This document shows positions 36,636 through 46,032 of a stretch of 64,000 bases of DNA, piece after piece. Each line of letters starts with the position of its first letter. Position 1 is the first letter of the stretch. The position numbers and the translations under genes were made by a program. Under the pieces are notes generated by a model. That model had not been told where the DNA came from. It did no database searches and saw only the letters and a program-made list of their open reading frames with translations. The stretch spans positions 497,807 through 561,806 of the forward strand of contig VXVC01000007.1 of assembly GCA_009836625.1 (NCBI GenBank), in the 5' to 3' direction. This stretch comes from Holophagales bacterium (GTDB lineage: Bacteria; Acidobacteriota; Thermoanaerobaculia; Multivoradales; Multivoraceae).

Positions 36636-37356
36636 CGTCTACTTCAGCGCGACGCCCAACGGGTGGAAGATCTCGATCATGCTCGAGGAGCTGCGGGAGG
36701 CCGGAGTCGAACTGCCCGAGACGCGAGTCCACATGGTCGATCTCTCGGCCGGCGATCAGTTCACGCCCGAGTTCACCGCCATCAATCCGAACCAGAAGAT
36801 GCCGGCCCTGGTCGACGACGGGCGTGCGGTCATGGAGAGCTGCGCCATCCTGCAGTACCTCGGGGAGAAGTACCCGACCCCGCTCTACCCGACGGACGAG
36901 CGACGCTGGGATGTGCTTCCCTGGCTCTACTGGCAGGCCGCCAATCTAGGCCCGGCCTTCGGCAACAAGCTCAGCTACACGCGCTACATCGATGTGCCCG
37001 AGGACGCCAAGGCGCATCCGCTGGAACGATTCGGCAGGGAGTCGCTTCGGTTGGTGGCGATTCTCGGCCGCCGGTTCGAGAAGTACCCCTACATCTGCGG
37101 CGACGACTTCACGGTTGCCGACATCTCCGTGTTCCCCTGGATCCGGGCGTACAAGTGGGCCAAGGTCGACATCACGACCCAACCGACTGTGGTGGACTGG
37201 CTGAAGCGCGTTCGCGCGCGCCCGGGCGTGGACCGCGGAGTCGCCTACGGCGTGCCGAAGGACGAGGTCGACAGCTTCAGCAAGGAGCGCCGGGAACGCT
37301 ACAAGGCACGCGGCGCTCAGATTGCCGCCAACGAGAATCTCAGGACCTCGATCTGA
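36625..37356 (+). CDS. glutathione S-transferase, YghU/Ure2-like
   Basis: A 243-residue GST. The N-terminal thioredoxin-like domain shows SATPNGWKISIMLEE, cis-Pro in NQKMPALVDD and the ES pair in VMESCAILQYLGEKYP. The all-helical C-terminal domain contains the folding motif DFTVADISVFPW. The opening with TPN and the length fit the nu-class (YghU/YfcG-like) disulfide-bond reductases. It is translationally coupled to the crotonase gene. Confidence 0.93.
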   Translation: MALDVYFSATPNGWKISIMLEELREAGVELPETRVHMVDLSAGDQFTPEFTAINPNQKMPALVDDGRAVMESCAILQYLGEKYPTPLYPTDERRWDVLPWLYWQAANLGPAFGNKLSYTRYIDVPEDAKAHPLERFGRESLRLVAILGRRFEKYPYICGDDFTVADISVFPWIRAYKWAKVDITTQPTVVDWLKRVRARPGVDRGVAYGVPKDEVDSFSKERRERYKARGAQIAANENLRTSI

Positions 37357-37413
37357 TCTCAGGCCGGGAACACACCCGCCGCTACCATTCTCGGATTCTA
37401 GGATCGAGCAACG

Positions 37414-37665
37414 ATGAGCCAGGAAGCCACAGTCCAGCAGGTCCAGCTCATGGGCCACCGGATCCGCCGCCTGCGGCGGAAGAACAAGCTGACGCAGCCG
37501 GAGCTGGCCGAGCGAGTCGGGATTCCGGCGTCCGACCTGTCCCGGATCGAGCGGGACGAGCTCCGCGTCAGCCTGGACGTCCTGATCCGCATCGTCGCCG
37601 AGTTCAACGTCGGCTTGGACGAACTGATGGGCAAGCCGGCCGGCCGGCCACGCGGCCGCCGCTAG
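37414..37665 (+). CDS. small XRE-family HTH regulator
   Basis: An 83-residue DNA-binding protein made almost only of a Cro/cI helix-turn-helix: IRRLRRKNKLTQPELAERVG, then IPASDLSRIERDELRVSLDVL. A short basic tail (GRPRGRR) follows. It is convergent with, and overlaps by 4 bp, the PGI gene. No partner toxin is adjacent, so a stand-alone regulator is likelier than an antitoxin. Confidence 0.9.
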   Translation: MSQEATVQQVQLMGHRIRRLRRKNKLTQPELAERVGIPASDLSRIERDELRVSLDVLIRIVAEFNVGLDELMGKPAGRPRGRR

Positions 37666-39224
37666 CCGAGCGCCTCGATCAACCGCCGCAGCCCCGCTTC
37701 GACCTCGCCGTCAATGTGGACCGCCAGCACCCGGCGGTCCCGTTCGACCAGCACCTCGTAGTCGCCCCACGCCTGGGCGAGCTGGACCTGGCCGAAGGTC
37801 AGGCCCTCGCCCGGTATCGGAACGTCGGCGGCCGGTGGATCGGCGGTGATCTGCAGGAACAGGCCGCGGTTGGGGCCGCCCTTGTGGGCCTGGCCGGTGG
37901 AGTGCAGAAAGCTCGGCCCGAAGCCGAGCACGGACGCGCCGCCGGTGCGTCGGGCGACGCCGCGGCGCAACGCGTCGAGTAGCTCCCGGTTGCGGTCGCT
38001 GCGGTCCAGGTAGGCCGAGACGACAGCGTAGCCACGGTCCGGAAACGTCGCGAGGTGGGTGCCCAGGAGTTGGTCCAGCCCAAGCTCGCTGACCTCGCTC
38101 AGCCGGACCACGCCGCCGGGCGCCGGCGCATCGCCGGCCTTCATCCGTTCGACGTAACGCCGGGTGACGACCTTGGACGACTCCACGTCCGGTTGGTCGA
38201 ACGGGTTGACGCCCAGCAGTGCGCCGGCCACCGCCGTGGCGAACTGCCAGCGGAAGAACTCGCCGCCGAGGTCGGCGGGAGAGAGTTCGATGTCGAGTCG
38301 GTCAGGCGCGGACTCCGCCGGCAAGCCCGCAGCCGTGACCGGCAGTAGCAGCACGTCGCCCTTGCCGAGCGACTCTGCGAGGAGTTGCTCTACCCAGGCG
38401 ACCATCTCCGCAAGCCCATCGGGCGCATGGAGGTAGAGCTTGTCGCGGCTGCAGTCGTGCGCCGCGGCGAGCAGCAGGCCCAGTTCGACTCCGGGGTTCG
38501 TTGCAGGTTCCTCTTCGTCCACGCGACAGGCCCGGGCCATCGCGCGGGCGCTCGCCAGCAGCGGCACCGGATCGATCCCGGCGACCGCGGCCGGAGCCAG
38601 GCCGAACGCCGACAGCACGGAAAACCGGCCGCCGACGTCAGGCTGGCCGAAGACGACCGGGACTCCGGCGGTTCGGGCTCGCGCCTCCAGCGCTGAACCA
38701 GGGTCGGTGACGGTCAGGGCGGCCCGCGGCGCGTCCCCGCCCAGCCGGTCGAGCAGCAACTCGAACGCTAGCCGGGTTTCAAGCGTGCCGCCCGACTTCG
38801 ACGCGGCGATGACGCGCAGCGCCGACCGATCGACTCCATCGAGGGCGCGGGCAATCTCCCGAGGGTCCGTCGTGTCGAGGACGATGAACTGCGCGTCGAC
38901 TTGCCGGGGTAGCGCCCGCCACAGCAGATCGGCACCGAGCGCCGAGCCGCCCATACCGAGGAGCAGGCAGCGCTCGAACGGCGGTCCGACGAGGTGCTCA
39001 GCGAGCGCGGCCGCCTCCGTTGCGACACGTTTGCCGTCGGTGTTGCCGAACGTCAGATGGCCCAGGTGGTCGACATCCAGCCAGCCGAGCCACTCCTCCT
39101 CGCCCGAGTCGGTCCAGAGCGAGGCGTCACGGCCCCAGAGACGGGCGGTGCCGTCAAAGTCGCGCCATTGCCGGCGGCGGCGCTCCAACGCTGTGGTGAG
39201 ACCGGACTCCGCCTCGACTTGCAT
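37662..39224 (-). CDS. glucose-6-phosphate isomerase-like SIS protein
   Basis: A 520-residue protein starting at ATG 39224. PGI features are visible: LLLGMGGSALGADLLW (sugar-phosphate-binding loop), VIAASKSGGTLETRLAF (the PGI SKSGgTxET motif) and DQPDVESSK near the C-terminal part. The overall form resembles the PGI half of bifunctional transaldolase/PGI proteins (TAL-PGI), here without the transaldolase domain. It would interconvert glucose-6-P and fructose-6-P. It appears monocistronic. Confidence 0.88.
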   Translation of the reverse strand: MQVEAESGLTTALERRRRQWRDFDGTARLWGRDASLWTDSGEEEWLGWLDVDHLGHLTFGNTDGKRVATEAAALAEHLVGPPFERCLLLGMGGSALGADLLWRALPRQVDAQFIVLDTTDPREIARALDGVDRSALRVIAASKSGGTLETRLAFELLLDRLGGDAPRAALTVTDPGSALEARARTAGVPVVFGQPDVGGRFSVLSAFGLAPAAVAGIDPVPLLASARAMARACRVDEEEPATNPGVELGLLLAAAHDCSRDKLYLHAPDGLAEMVAWVEQLLAESLGKGDVLLLPVTAAGLPAESAPDRLDIELSPADLGGEFFRWQFATAVAGALLGVNPFDQPDVESSKVVTRRYVERMKAGDAPAPGGVVRLSEVSELGLDQLLGTHLATFPDRGYAVVSAYLDRSDRNRELLDALRRGVARRTGGASVLGFGPSFLHSTGQAHKGGPNRGLFLQITADPPAADVPIPGEGLTFGQVQLAQAWGDYEVLVERDRRVLAVHIDGEVEAGLRRLIEALG

Positions 39225-39265
39225 CACGGTGGCGGATGGTAGCGCCGGAAGGGCGGCGCACCCAG

Positions 39266-40369
39266 TTACGGCTCGAAGCGCTCGGCGTAGTTCTCCGGCC
39301 CCTCCTCGCGGATGTCGCTGAGCCAATCGCCCTCGTAGGGCCATGCCTCCGGGTCCTCTTCGCTCGGGCCCTGCCAGAAGCGCGCGAACGGACCCTCGGC
39401 GCCGCCTTCGAGCGACCAGGCCTGGCGGCGGAAGGACCAACTGTCGGGGACCAGCCGGTGCGCCTCGCGGAAGTGGCGAACGGCCGCCTCGTGGTGACCC
39501 TCGAGCTCCAGGTGCGAGGCGAGTTCGAAGTGGGCGTGTCCTAGAGACACGTTCGCGTCGCGCGGCCTCGACCGTTCAACGACTTCTTCCGGCGACAGCG
39601 CGAATCGACTCTCGGCGCCCTTCTCAACCCAATCGCGCAGCGCAAGGTGGTAGGCATCGGTGTCGGCCGGGATCTTCGCCGCCTCCTGCAGCATCTCGCC
39701 GAAACGACCGGGAACCGGGGAGCGAGACCCCACGTTCGGCGGTTTGCCCGCCGGCGGCGCGGGCGCGGCCTCCGCCGGCCGGACGATCGTGCCCGATTCG
39801 TCGATCCAGACCGAGCTGGGGATGTTGATCACGCCGAAGACCCTGGCCAGCAGGTGGTGGCGATCGACCAGGGAGGGATGCTTCGGCTTCGCGGCCTCGA
39901 TGAAGGCGCGGCAGCCCTCGGCCCCCAACGTGTCGAGACCGACCGTGACCAGTTCGAATCCCTGCGGATAAAGCTCGTCGCGCAACGCCTGCCACCCGGG
40001 CAGGTGGGCCGAGCACCCTCAGTAGGGCGCCCAGGCGTAGACGACGACCTTCCGCCCGCGCAGGCTCGAGAGCCGGAACGGCCTTCCATCGAGATCGGGC
40101 AGTTCGAACTCGGCGTCCTCGGCGGACACGAGCGCTCGCGAGCCGAGCGACTCGGGGCCCAGTGCCCACACGCCGTGCTCCTCGTCGTGCACGACCGGCA
40201 GACCGATCGCCTCGGCAACGGCAAGCCCGTCGATCGGGCCCGACGACGCCGGGGCACGGTCGAAGAGAGGCACGCACGCCGAGCCCTTGCAGGCGCCCTC
40301 CGGTTTGAGAGCCCAACCCGTACCGGCCTCGAACTCCGTCCTGGACACTGACTCGTTTGTGAGAATCAT
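39266..40369 (-). CDS. redoxin-domain selenoprotein (in-frame UGA = Sec117)
   Basis: A continuous 367-residue frame is interrupted only by TGA at 40021-40019. Before it: MILTNES..., CKGSAC, a redoxin entry DLDGRPFRLSSLRGRKVVVYAWAPY. After it: GCSAHLPGWQALRDEL, VTVGLDTL and a cis-Pro loop INIPSSVWIDE. Aligned to TlpA/AhpC-like WATWCGPC, the UGA falls exactly on the nucleophilic Cys, giving WAPY-U-GC. A small hairpin follows the UGA. This matches the known seleno-redoxin families, so readthrough as selenocysteine is far likelier than a nonsense mutation. The C-terminal third is helical and TPR-like. Expression needs SelA, SelB, SelC and SelD, which are outside the window. It is probably a thiol or peroxide oxidoreductase. 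Confidence 0.86.
39991..40009 (-). promoter_or_regulatory. candidate bacterial SECIS stem-loop
   Basis: Downstream of the UGA (minus strand) a CCACC/GGTGG stem encloses a 6-nt loop (39997-40002), about 17-22 nt after the UGA, the usual distance for bacterial SECIS loops. No strict consensus is visible, so this is position- and fold-based. Confidence 0.5.
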
Positions 40370-40426
40370 GCGGCCAGTGTAGCCGCCAGCGACCCCACAC
40401 TGGGTGCGCCGACGTCCCCGCCGGTT

Positions 40427-40471
40427 GCCGCCGCAGGCGGCCCGGGGAAAGGTGCCGGTCGTCAGACCGGC
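40427..40471. repeat. dispersed GC-hairpin repeat, copy 4
   Basis: GCCGCC-GCA-GGCGGC (40427-40441) is the exact reverse complement of the hairpin at 17837-17851; GCCGGTC-GTCA-GACCGGC follows at 40454-40471. It lies in the divergent gap between the selenoprotein and protease genes. Confidence 0.7.
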
Positions 40472-40517
40472 TGCGCTCTGGAACAAACCCCCGCCCGCAG
40501 CCTGTTAGCTTTAGCCC

Positions 40518-41654
40518 ATGCCGCAGGAAGTGCACACCGGGTCACAGAATCGGCGCCGGCCGCGGTTCGCCGCAGTCTCCGGGCTGTTCGTCCTTGCCGT
40601 TCTTGCCTTCGTCTTCGGTTCGAGGTGGCAGGGCAGCGTCCTCCAAGCGGACAGCCGCAACGAGCCACGACAGGTGGCGCCGGCTGGAAGCCTCTTGCCG
40701 GAGGAACGGACCACGGTAAAGCTCTTCCGGCAGGCCTCGCCATCGGTGGTGAACATCACGACCGTGACGAATCGTCGGAACGTCTTCGCACGGCGCATCG
40801 ATCGCGTCCCGGAGGGCACAGGCACCGGGTTCATCTGGGACACGAAGGGGCACGTTGTAACCAACTTCCACGTCGTGCTCCGCGGTCACGAGAGACTCGT
40901 CACCCTCAGCGACCAGACAACCTGGCCGGCCGAGCTGGTGGGGGGCGACCCGCATGTGGACCTTGCCGTGCTGAAGATCGACGCGCCGGCTGAGAAGCTG
41001 CGGCCCATCGCCGTCGGCATCTCGCGCGACCTTCAGGTCGGCCAATCGGTACTGGCAATAGGCAACCCCTTCGGCCTCGACCACACCTTGACGACGGGCG
41101 TGATCAGCGCGCTGGATCGCGAGGTGTCTTCGCTCACCAACCGCCTGATCCGAAGAGTGATTCAGACCGACGCCGCGATCAACCCCGGCAACTCCGGCGG
41201 CCCCCTGCTCGACTCGAGCGGCCGCCTGATCGGCGTAAACACGCAGATCGTCTCTTCCAGCGGCAGTTGGGGCGGAATCGGATTCGCGATCCCGGTGGAC
41301 ACGGTGAACTGGGTTGTCCCGGAGCTGATCGCGCACGGCGAGGTCGAGCGGCCGCTGATCGGCGTCGAGTTGGACGATTCCCTGCTGCGGGCGCGCGGCG
41401 TGAAGGGCGCGCTGGTGACCAACGTGGTCCCCGGCTCCGGCGCGGACAAGGCGGGTATGCGGGCTAGCCGGCGCACACGTCGCGGCATCGTCCTGGGCGA
41501 TCTGATCACCGCGATCGAAGGTCGGGAGGTCGCCTCCGTGAACGACGTCCACACGATCGTGGAGGACTTCCGCGTCGGCGACGTCGTCACGGTGACCGTG
41601 GTGAGACGTGACGGCGAAGAGGACCTCGAGGTCCCACTCACGTCGTCACGCTAG
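40518..41654 (+). CDS. HtrA/DegP-like serine protease with PDZ
   Basis: A 378-residue S1C-family protease. One N-terminal membrane or signal helix (FAAVSGLFVLAVLAFVFG) is followed by the trypsin-like domain with His in VVTNFHVV, Asp in HVDLAVLKI and Ser in NPGNSGGPLL. A single PDZ domain (about 275-375) ends with VGDVVTVTVVRRDG. One PDZ makes it DegS-like in architecture. It would degrade or cleave misfolded envelope proteins. It is divergent from the selenoprotein gene. Confidence 0.94.
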   Translation: MPQEVHTGSQNRRRPRFAAVSGLFVLAVLAFVFGSRWQGSVLQADSRNEPRQVAPAGSLLPEERTTVKLFRQASPSVVNITTVTNRRNVFARRIDRVPEGTGTGFIWDTKGHVVTNFHVVLRGHERLVTLSDQTTWPAELVGGDPHVDLAVLKIDAPAEKLRPIAVGISRDLQVGQSVLAIGNPFGLDHTLTTGVISALDREVSSLTNRLIRRVIQTDAAINPGNSGGPLLDSSGRLIGVNTQIVSSSGSWGGIGFAIPVDTVNWVVPELIAHGEVERPLIGVELDDSLLRARGVKGALVTNVVPGSGADKAGMRASRRTRRGIVLGDLITAIEGREVASVNDVHTIVEDFRVGDVVTVTVVRRDGEEDLEVPLTSSR

Positions 41655-41682
41655 CGTTCTTCCGCGCTAGAGTCGCACCTTC

Positions 41683-43455
41683 GTGACTCAGCGCGATCTC
41701 TTCCGCCGGCTGGCGTTCCTCGCCGCCATTCTCGTAGCTGCCCCGAGCGTTCGGGTCGCGGAAGCACAATCGGCGCCCGAACCGGAACGCGGCGACATCG
41801 TCCCGGTCACGGACGCCATGCTCCAGAACCCGAGCGACGACGACTGGCTGATGTGGCGCCGGACGCTCGACGGCTGGGGCTACAGCCCGCTCGACCAGGT
41901 CACCCCCGAGAACGTCGGCAAGCTGCGCATGGTCTGGTCGCGCGGCCTCAGTGAAGGCCGCCAGCAGGGGACGCCCCTCGCCTACGACGGCGTGCTGTAC
42001 ATGCCGAACCCCATCGACGTCATCCAGGCCATCGACGCGGTGACAGGGGACCTCATCTGGGAGTACCGCCGCGAGCACCCGGAGAACATCCTCCAGCAGG
42101 TCGGAGGCCTCGCCGCGAACAACCGCAACATCGCGATCCACGGCGGCCTGATCATCGACACCAGCGTCGACAACTTCGTCTTCGCGCTCGATGCCGTGAC
42201 GGGCGAGCTGGTCTGGGAGACGATGATCCTCGACTACAAGACGCAGCCGGCAATGCACAGCTCCGGCCCGATCATCGCCGACGGCAAGGTGATCTCGGGC
42301 CGAAGCTGCCTGCCCCGCGGCGGGCCCGACTCCTGCGTCATCGTCGCTCACGACGCGGAGACCGGCGCCGAACTCTGGCGCCGCCGCACGGTCCCGGCGC
42401 CCGGCGAGCCGGGCGACGAGACCTGGGGCGACACCCCGTTCGAGGACCGCACCCACGTCGGCACCTGGATGGTGCCGAGCTACGACCCGGGCCTGGAGCT
42501 CATCTACATCGGCACCTCGGTGACCTCACCGGCGCCGAAGTTCCTGCTCGGCGGCAGGGAACTCCGGCACCTGTACCACAACTCGACGCTCGCGCTCGAC
42601 GCGAACACCGGCGAGATCGCCTGGCACTACCAGCATCTGAACGACCACTGGGACCTCGACCATCCCTTCGAGCGCATGCTCGTCGATACCGCCGTCGCCC
42701 CCGACGCCGACGAAGTCGACTGGATCAACCCCCGCCTCGAACCCGGCGAGACGCGCAAGGTGATGACCGGGATTCCCGGCAAAACGGGCGTCGTCTACAC
42801 CCTCGACCGCGAGACGGGCGAGTTCCTGTGGGCGCGGCCGACGATCCGGCAGAACGTGATCAGCACGATCGACGGCGCCACCGGGGCGGTCACCGAGAAC
42901 TCGGAAGTCGTGTTCCGCGAGCTGGGCCAGGAGGCCTACGTCTGCCCCACCTACATCGGCGGCAAGGACTGGCAGGCGGGCGCCTACAGCCCGCTGACGA
43001 ACGCGATGTACGTGCCGATGCGCAACTCCTGCGCCCTGATGACGGCGACCCGCTCCGGCCGGCTCCAGATCTACGCCCTGGACGCCGAGCACCAGATCGC
43101 GCCCGGCACCGACCTGAGCGGATCCGTCCACGCCGTGTCCGCCGAAACGGGCAAGTCGCTATGGACGTACGAGCAGCGCGCGGGCCTGATGTCCCTGTTC
43201 GTGACCGGTGGCGGCCTGGTCTTCGTCGGCGACGGCAACGGCCGGTTCCGCGCGCTGGACGACAAGACCGGCGAGAGCCTCTGGGAGATCAACCTCGGCT
43301 CGCCCGTGACCGGCTTCCCGATCACCTACGCCGTCGACGGCCGCCAGTACGTCGCGGCCAGCACCGGCAACCGGTCGGCGGCCCTGCTGTCCGGGCTCAC
43401 ACCGGAGCTGCGTCCCAGCTCGGGCAACAACCTGTTCGTGTTCGCGCTACCCTGA
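41683..43455 (+). CDS. PQQ-dependent dehydrogenase-type propeller (quinoprotein)
   Basis: A 590-residue secreted protein from GTG 41683 with signal peptide LAFLAAILVAAPSVRVAEAQ. It shows the eight-bladed quinoprotein fold: repeated AxDAxTGxxxW motifs (AIDAVTGDLIWEY, ALDAVTGELVWET, ALDANTGEIAWHY, TLDRETGEFLW, AVSAETGKSLWTY). This is the structure of methanol/ethanol/alcohol dehydrogenases that use pyrroloquinoline quinone and a metal ion. No cytochrome domain is fused, so an external acceptor is needed. The next gene follows after 29 bp. Confidence 0.9.
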   Translation: MTQRDLFRRLAFLAAILVAAPSVRVAEAQSAPEPERGDIVPVTDAMLQNPSDDDWLMWRRTLDGWGYSPLDQVTPENVGKLRMVWSRGLSEGRQQGTPLAYDGVLYMPNPIDVIQAIDAVTGDLIWEYRREHPENILQQVGGLAANNRNIAIHGGLIIDTSVDNFVFALDAVTGELVWETMILDYKTQPAMHSSGPIIADGKVISGRSCLPRGGPDSCVIVAHDAETGAELWRRRTVPAPGEPGDETWGDTPFEDRTHVGTWMVPSYDPGLELIYIGTSVTSPAPKFLLGGRELRHLYHNSTLALDANTGEIAWHYQHLNDHWDLDHPFERMLVDTAVAPDADEVDWINPRLEPGETRKVMTGIPGKTGVVYTLDRETGEFLWARPTIRQNVISTIDGATGAVTENSEVVFRELGQEAYVCPTYIGGKDWQAGAYSPLTNAMYVPMRNSCALMTATRSGRLQIYALDAEHQIAPGTDLSGSVHAVSAETGKSLWTYEQRAGLMSLFVTGGGLVFVGDGNGRFRALDDKTGESLWEINLGSPVTGFPITYAVDGRQYVAASTGNRSAALLSGLTPELRPSSGNNLFVFALP

Positions 43456-43484
43456 CACTCAACCCACGGCTAGGAGGCCCCACC

Positions 43485-43772
43485 ATGGCTGGATACGCGA
43501 TCATCAGTGTTCAAGTGAAAGACGAAGACGCCTACAACCGCGCTCTGGAGCAGGTGCCGGCGGTCGTCGAGGCCCACGGCGGCAGGTACCTGGTGCGCGG
43601 CGGCGCCGCCGAGGCCATCAGGGGCGACTGGAAGCCCGACCGTCTCGTCATCGTCGAGTTCGACAGCGTCGAACAGGCCAAGGAATGGCAGGACGGGGCC
43701 GCCTTCGCCGACCTGAGAGAGAAGCTCAGCCAGTCGACTGACACGGATGTCGTGATCGTCGAGGGCGTGTAG
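43485..43772 (+). CDS. DUF1330-family protein
   Basis: A 95-residue ferredoxin-like alpha/beta-barrel protein with TAGGAGG upstream of ATG 43485. The opening AGYAIISVQVKDEDAYNRAL and the core YLVRGGAAEAIRGDWKPDRLVIVEFDS are typical of DUF1330. The biochemical role of this family is not settled. It is probably co-transcribed with the PQQ enzyme. Confidence 0.92.
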   Translation: MAGYAIISVQVKDEDAYNRALEQVPAVVEAHGGRYLVRGGAAEAIRGDWKPDRLVIVEFDSVEQAKEWQDGAAFADLREKLSQSTDTDVVIVEGV

Positions 43773-43786
43773 CGATTCGCCGCCAG

Positions 43787-45076
43787 ATGCTCTATCCGCG
43801 GGCGAGGCTCTTCACCGCCCTCGTCCTCGCCTTGGCCCAAGCGGCTGCCTTGGCGGCGCAAGGCCCCAGCGTTCGGCTGCCAGCGCCGACCGGCGGCTTC
43901 GTGGTCGGCGTTCTCGACTTCGAGTTCGTAGACGACAGGTACCCTTCCCGGCGCGACAGCGATCGCGCGGGGCGACGGCTCATGGCTCGCGTCTGGTATC
44001 CGGCCGCCGGTGTCAGCGGACAGCCGCGTAACTACACGGAGGGGCGAGAGTTCGACGTCTTCGTCCGACCACTGCTCGAGGCCCTGTCGCCCGTGATTCG
44101 GGACCCGGCGCTGTTCGACACCCTCGCCAGCGCCGCGACCCATAGCCATGAGGGAGCACCCGTAGCCGCCGGCGGCCCCTTCCCGGCACTCGTCTTCTCA
44201 CACGGGGGACTCTCCTATGTCTCCCAGAACACGGTGTTGATGGAGGACCTCGCGAGCCACGGTTACGTCGTCTTCAGTGTGGCTCACCCCGGCGGGTCGA
44301 GTGGGGTCCTGTTTCCGGACGGCACTTCGGTCACCTACGATCAGGACTGGCGCGACGCGGTCATGGGGGCGGCCGCAGCTCCGGACCCGGACGGCCGCTA
44401 CAGCCCTGATGTCGGGAAGCGCCATGGCGCAGTGATTCGGTCGGTGGACGATGGCGGTCTCGGTCCGTGGGCCACGCGCTGGCGCGACGACATGATCGCG
44501 CTCGTCGACTTCCTCGAATCCGAACCGCCGGCAGATGATGTCCTGGCTAGGATTCTCATGCGCACCTCGCTAGCCGACCTGGGCTACTTCGGCATGTCCT
44601 ACGGAGCGGCCGCGGCGGTGAGCGCGGCACAGGTGGACCAGCGGGCCAGGGTGGCGATCAACTTCGACGGCACCCACTGGCTTTCCGACGTCCTCGGCAA
44701 GAACGTGCGCACGCCGCTCCTCGTCCTGACGAGTGAGGATCCCGCGAGTTACAGCAACGAGTTCTTCTTCGAGCCGCTAGCCACGATGGGCACGCGCGAG
44801 GACATCGTGCGCGTCAAGCTGCAAACGGAAGCGACGCACATGGAACTCAGCGACATCATGTTCCTCCCGGCCGCCGTGCGCCAGGCCCTGCCCGGCGACG
44901 CCGGCCGCGTCGATGGTGCTCGGCTCAGCGACACGATCAACACCTTCGTCCGGGCGTTCTTCGACCACCACCTCAAGGGGGCCGCCAACGGCTACCCGGA
45001 GTCCGTGCTGACGGAGTTCCCGGACGTCAGCCGCTTCGATCTGCCGCAGGTGCGGGCCTGGGCGGCAGCGCAGTAA
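43787..45076 (+). CDS. secreted PAF-acetylhydrolase-like alpha/beta hydrolase
   Basis: A 429-residue protein with a signal peptide (LVLALAQAAALAAQ). It resembles the platelet-activating-factor acetylhydrolase/dienelactone hydrolase group: MARVWYPA, PALVFSHGGLSY (oxyanion region), nucleophile elbow GYFGMSYGAAAAV and a late His in EATHMELSD. It would cleave short-chain esters in the periplasm. It begins 14 bp after the DUF1330 gene. Confidence 0.87.
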   Translation: MLYPRARLFTALVLALAQAAALAAQGPSVRLPAPTGGFVVGVLDFEFVDDRYPSRRDSDRAGRRLMARVWYPAAGVSGQPRNYTEGREFDVFVRPLLEALSPVIRDPALFDTLASAATHSHEGAPVAAGGPFPALVFSHGGLSYVSQNTVLMEDLASHGYVVFSVAHPGGSSGVLFPDGTSVTYDQDWRDAVMGAAAAPDPDGRYSPDVGKRHGAVIRSVDDGGLGPWATRWRDDMIALVDFLESEPPADDVLARILMRTSLADLGYFGMSYGAAAAVSAAQVDQRARVAINFDGTHWLSDVLGKNVRTPLLVLTSEDPASYSNEFFFEPLATMGTREDIVRVKLQTEATHMELSDIMFLPAAVRQALPGDAGRVDGARLSDTINTFVRAFFDHHLKGAANGYPESVLTEFPDVSRFDLPQVRAWAAAQ

Positions 45077-45120
45077 CGCTGAAACCCCATCGCGGCCGTC
45101 GGCGGTGTGGGCCGGCAAGA

Positions 45121-45194
45121 TGGCTGGGAGGCAGGGATTCGAACCCCGATTCTACGGTCCAGAGCCGCATGTCCTACCGTTAGACGACCTCCCA
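45121..45194 (-). tRNA. tRNA-Gln (CTG anticodon)
   Basis: The minus strand folds as a full cloverleaf: acceptor TGGGAGG/CCTCCCA, D-arm, anticodon stem TGCGG/CCGTA with loop CTCTGGA (anticodon CTG), T-arm with GGTTCGAATCC and an encoded CCA end. The 74 nt include the CCA. Confidence 0.95.
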
Positions 45195-45226
45195 GCGGTA
45201 GCGGCAAGCCGGGCAGTTTAGCAGCG

Positions 45227-46027
45227 CTACGCCTTGTGCCGCGTGCCCGGAGCCGGTGGCGTTTCGGGGCCGCCGGCGAAGCACTGCGCCATGCTCATCC
45301 ACTCGGTGGCGATGGGCCCCACAACCTCCAGCGACGTATCGGCGATGTTGCGGACCTGGGTGACCACCTGGGCGAACTCGACCGCGGCGCCGATGATCCG
45401 GTTGGTCGTTTCGTCCGCGTTCCAGGTCCAGACCTCGCCGGAAGGCGCCGTTAGCTCGAGCGCCGGAACGACGCCCGGCACTTCGAGGCCGCGGACCGCG
45501 TAGGTCCAGCCGAAGGTGTTGAATCCCAGAAAGACGATGTTCCTGATCCGGTCTGACTCGTCGCGGTCGAGGCCGAGGACGTCGAAGACCTCCTGGCCGT
45601 GGGCCCAGGTCTCCATCTGCCTGGCGGTGACCGAGCTGCGCACACTCATCGGCGGGCCGAACCACTCCACTCGCGTCCTCGGATCGAGCCCTTCCAGCCG
45701 GTCGCACATCCGCGGGTAGTACTCGCGCCAGACTTCGTAGACCGCGCGGTTCCGCTTGCCCTCGAACCACTCGTCCGTCAGCTCGCGGAGGTTGAGCCGG
45801 CCGCGGCGCTCGGCCATGAACTGCTTGAAGCCGTCGAAGGCGGACTGATCGTGGTACGAGGCGTCGGCGGCGTAGTTGAAGATGTGGAGATGCGCGACGA
45901 CGTCGTGGAGCGTCCACCCCTTGAACAGGGTGGCCCGCTCGAAGTCGGCGTCCGCGAGCGGCTCCAGGACCTCGGCGAGGCAGTCGCACTCGTCCCGGAA
46001 GTCGGCGATCTGCTGAAAGCTGCTCAA
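45227..46027 (-). CDS. TIGR03084-like / DinB-fold metal-binding protein
   Basis: A 266-residue protein from TTG 46027, placed 5 bp after the upstream stop, with GTAGGG before it. It matches the TIGR03084 / maleylpyruvate-isomerase-like group: LFKGWTLHDVVAHLHIFNY (first His), ARQMETWAHGQEVFDVLG (His). The His residues of the DinB four-helix bundle bind a metal ion, often Zn, and many relatives use a thiol cofactor. The exact reaction is unknown. A longer in-frame reading to 46156 enters the upstream gene and is not supported. Confidence 0.8.
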   Translation of the reverse strand: MSSFQQIADFRDECDCLAEVLEPLADADFERATLFKGWTLHDVVAHLHIFNYAADASYHDQSAFDGFKQFMAERRGRLNLRELTDEWFEGKRNRAVYEVWREYYPRMCDRLEGLDPRTRVEWFGPPMSVRSSVTARQMETWAHGQEVFDVLGLDRDESDRIRNIVFLGFNTFGWTYAVRGLEVPGVVPALELTAPSGEVWTWNADETTNRIIGAAVEFAQVVTQVRNIADTSLEVVGPIATEWMSMAQCFAGGPETPPAPGTRHKA

Positions 46028-46032
46028 GGGCC

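Noticed and set aside
39986..40021. Split of the redoxin gene into two separate genes at the TGA
   Set aside because: Same frame, continuous redoxin fold across the TGA, and the TGA is at the catalytic Cys position; a selenocysteine reading explains all of it.
45121..45194. tRNA-Gln as an integration site for an island
   Set aside because: No integrase and no repeat of the tRNA 3' end were found next to it; flanking genes look ordinary.
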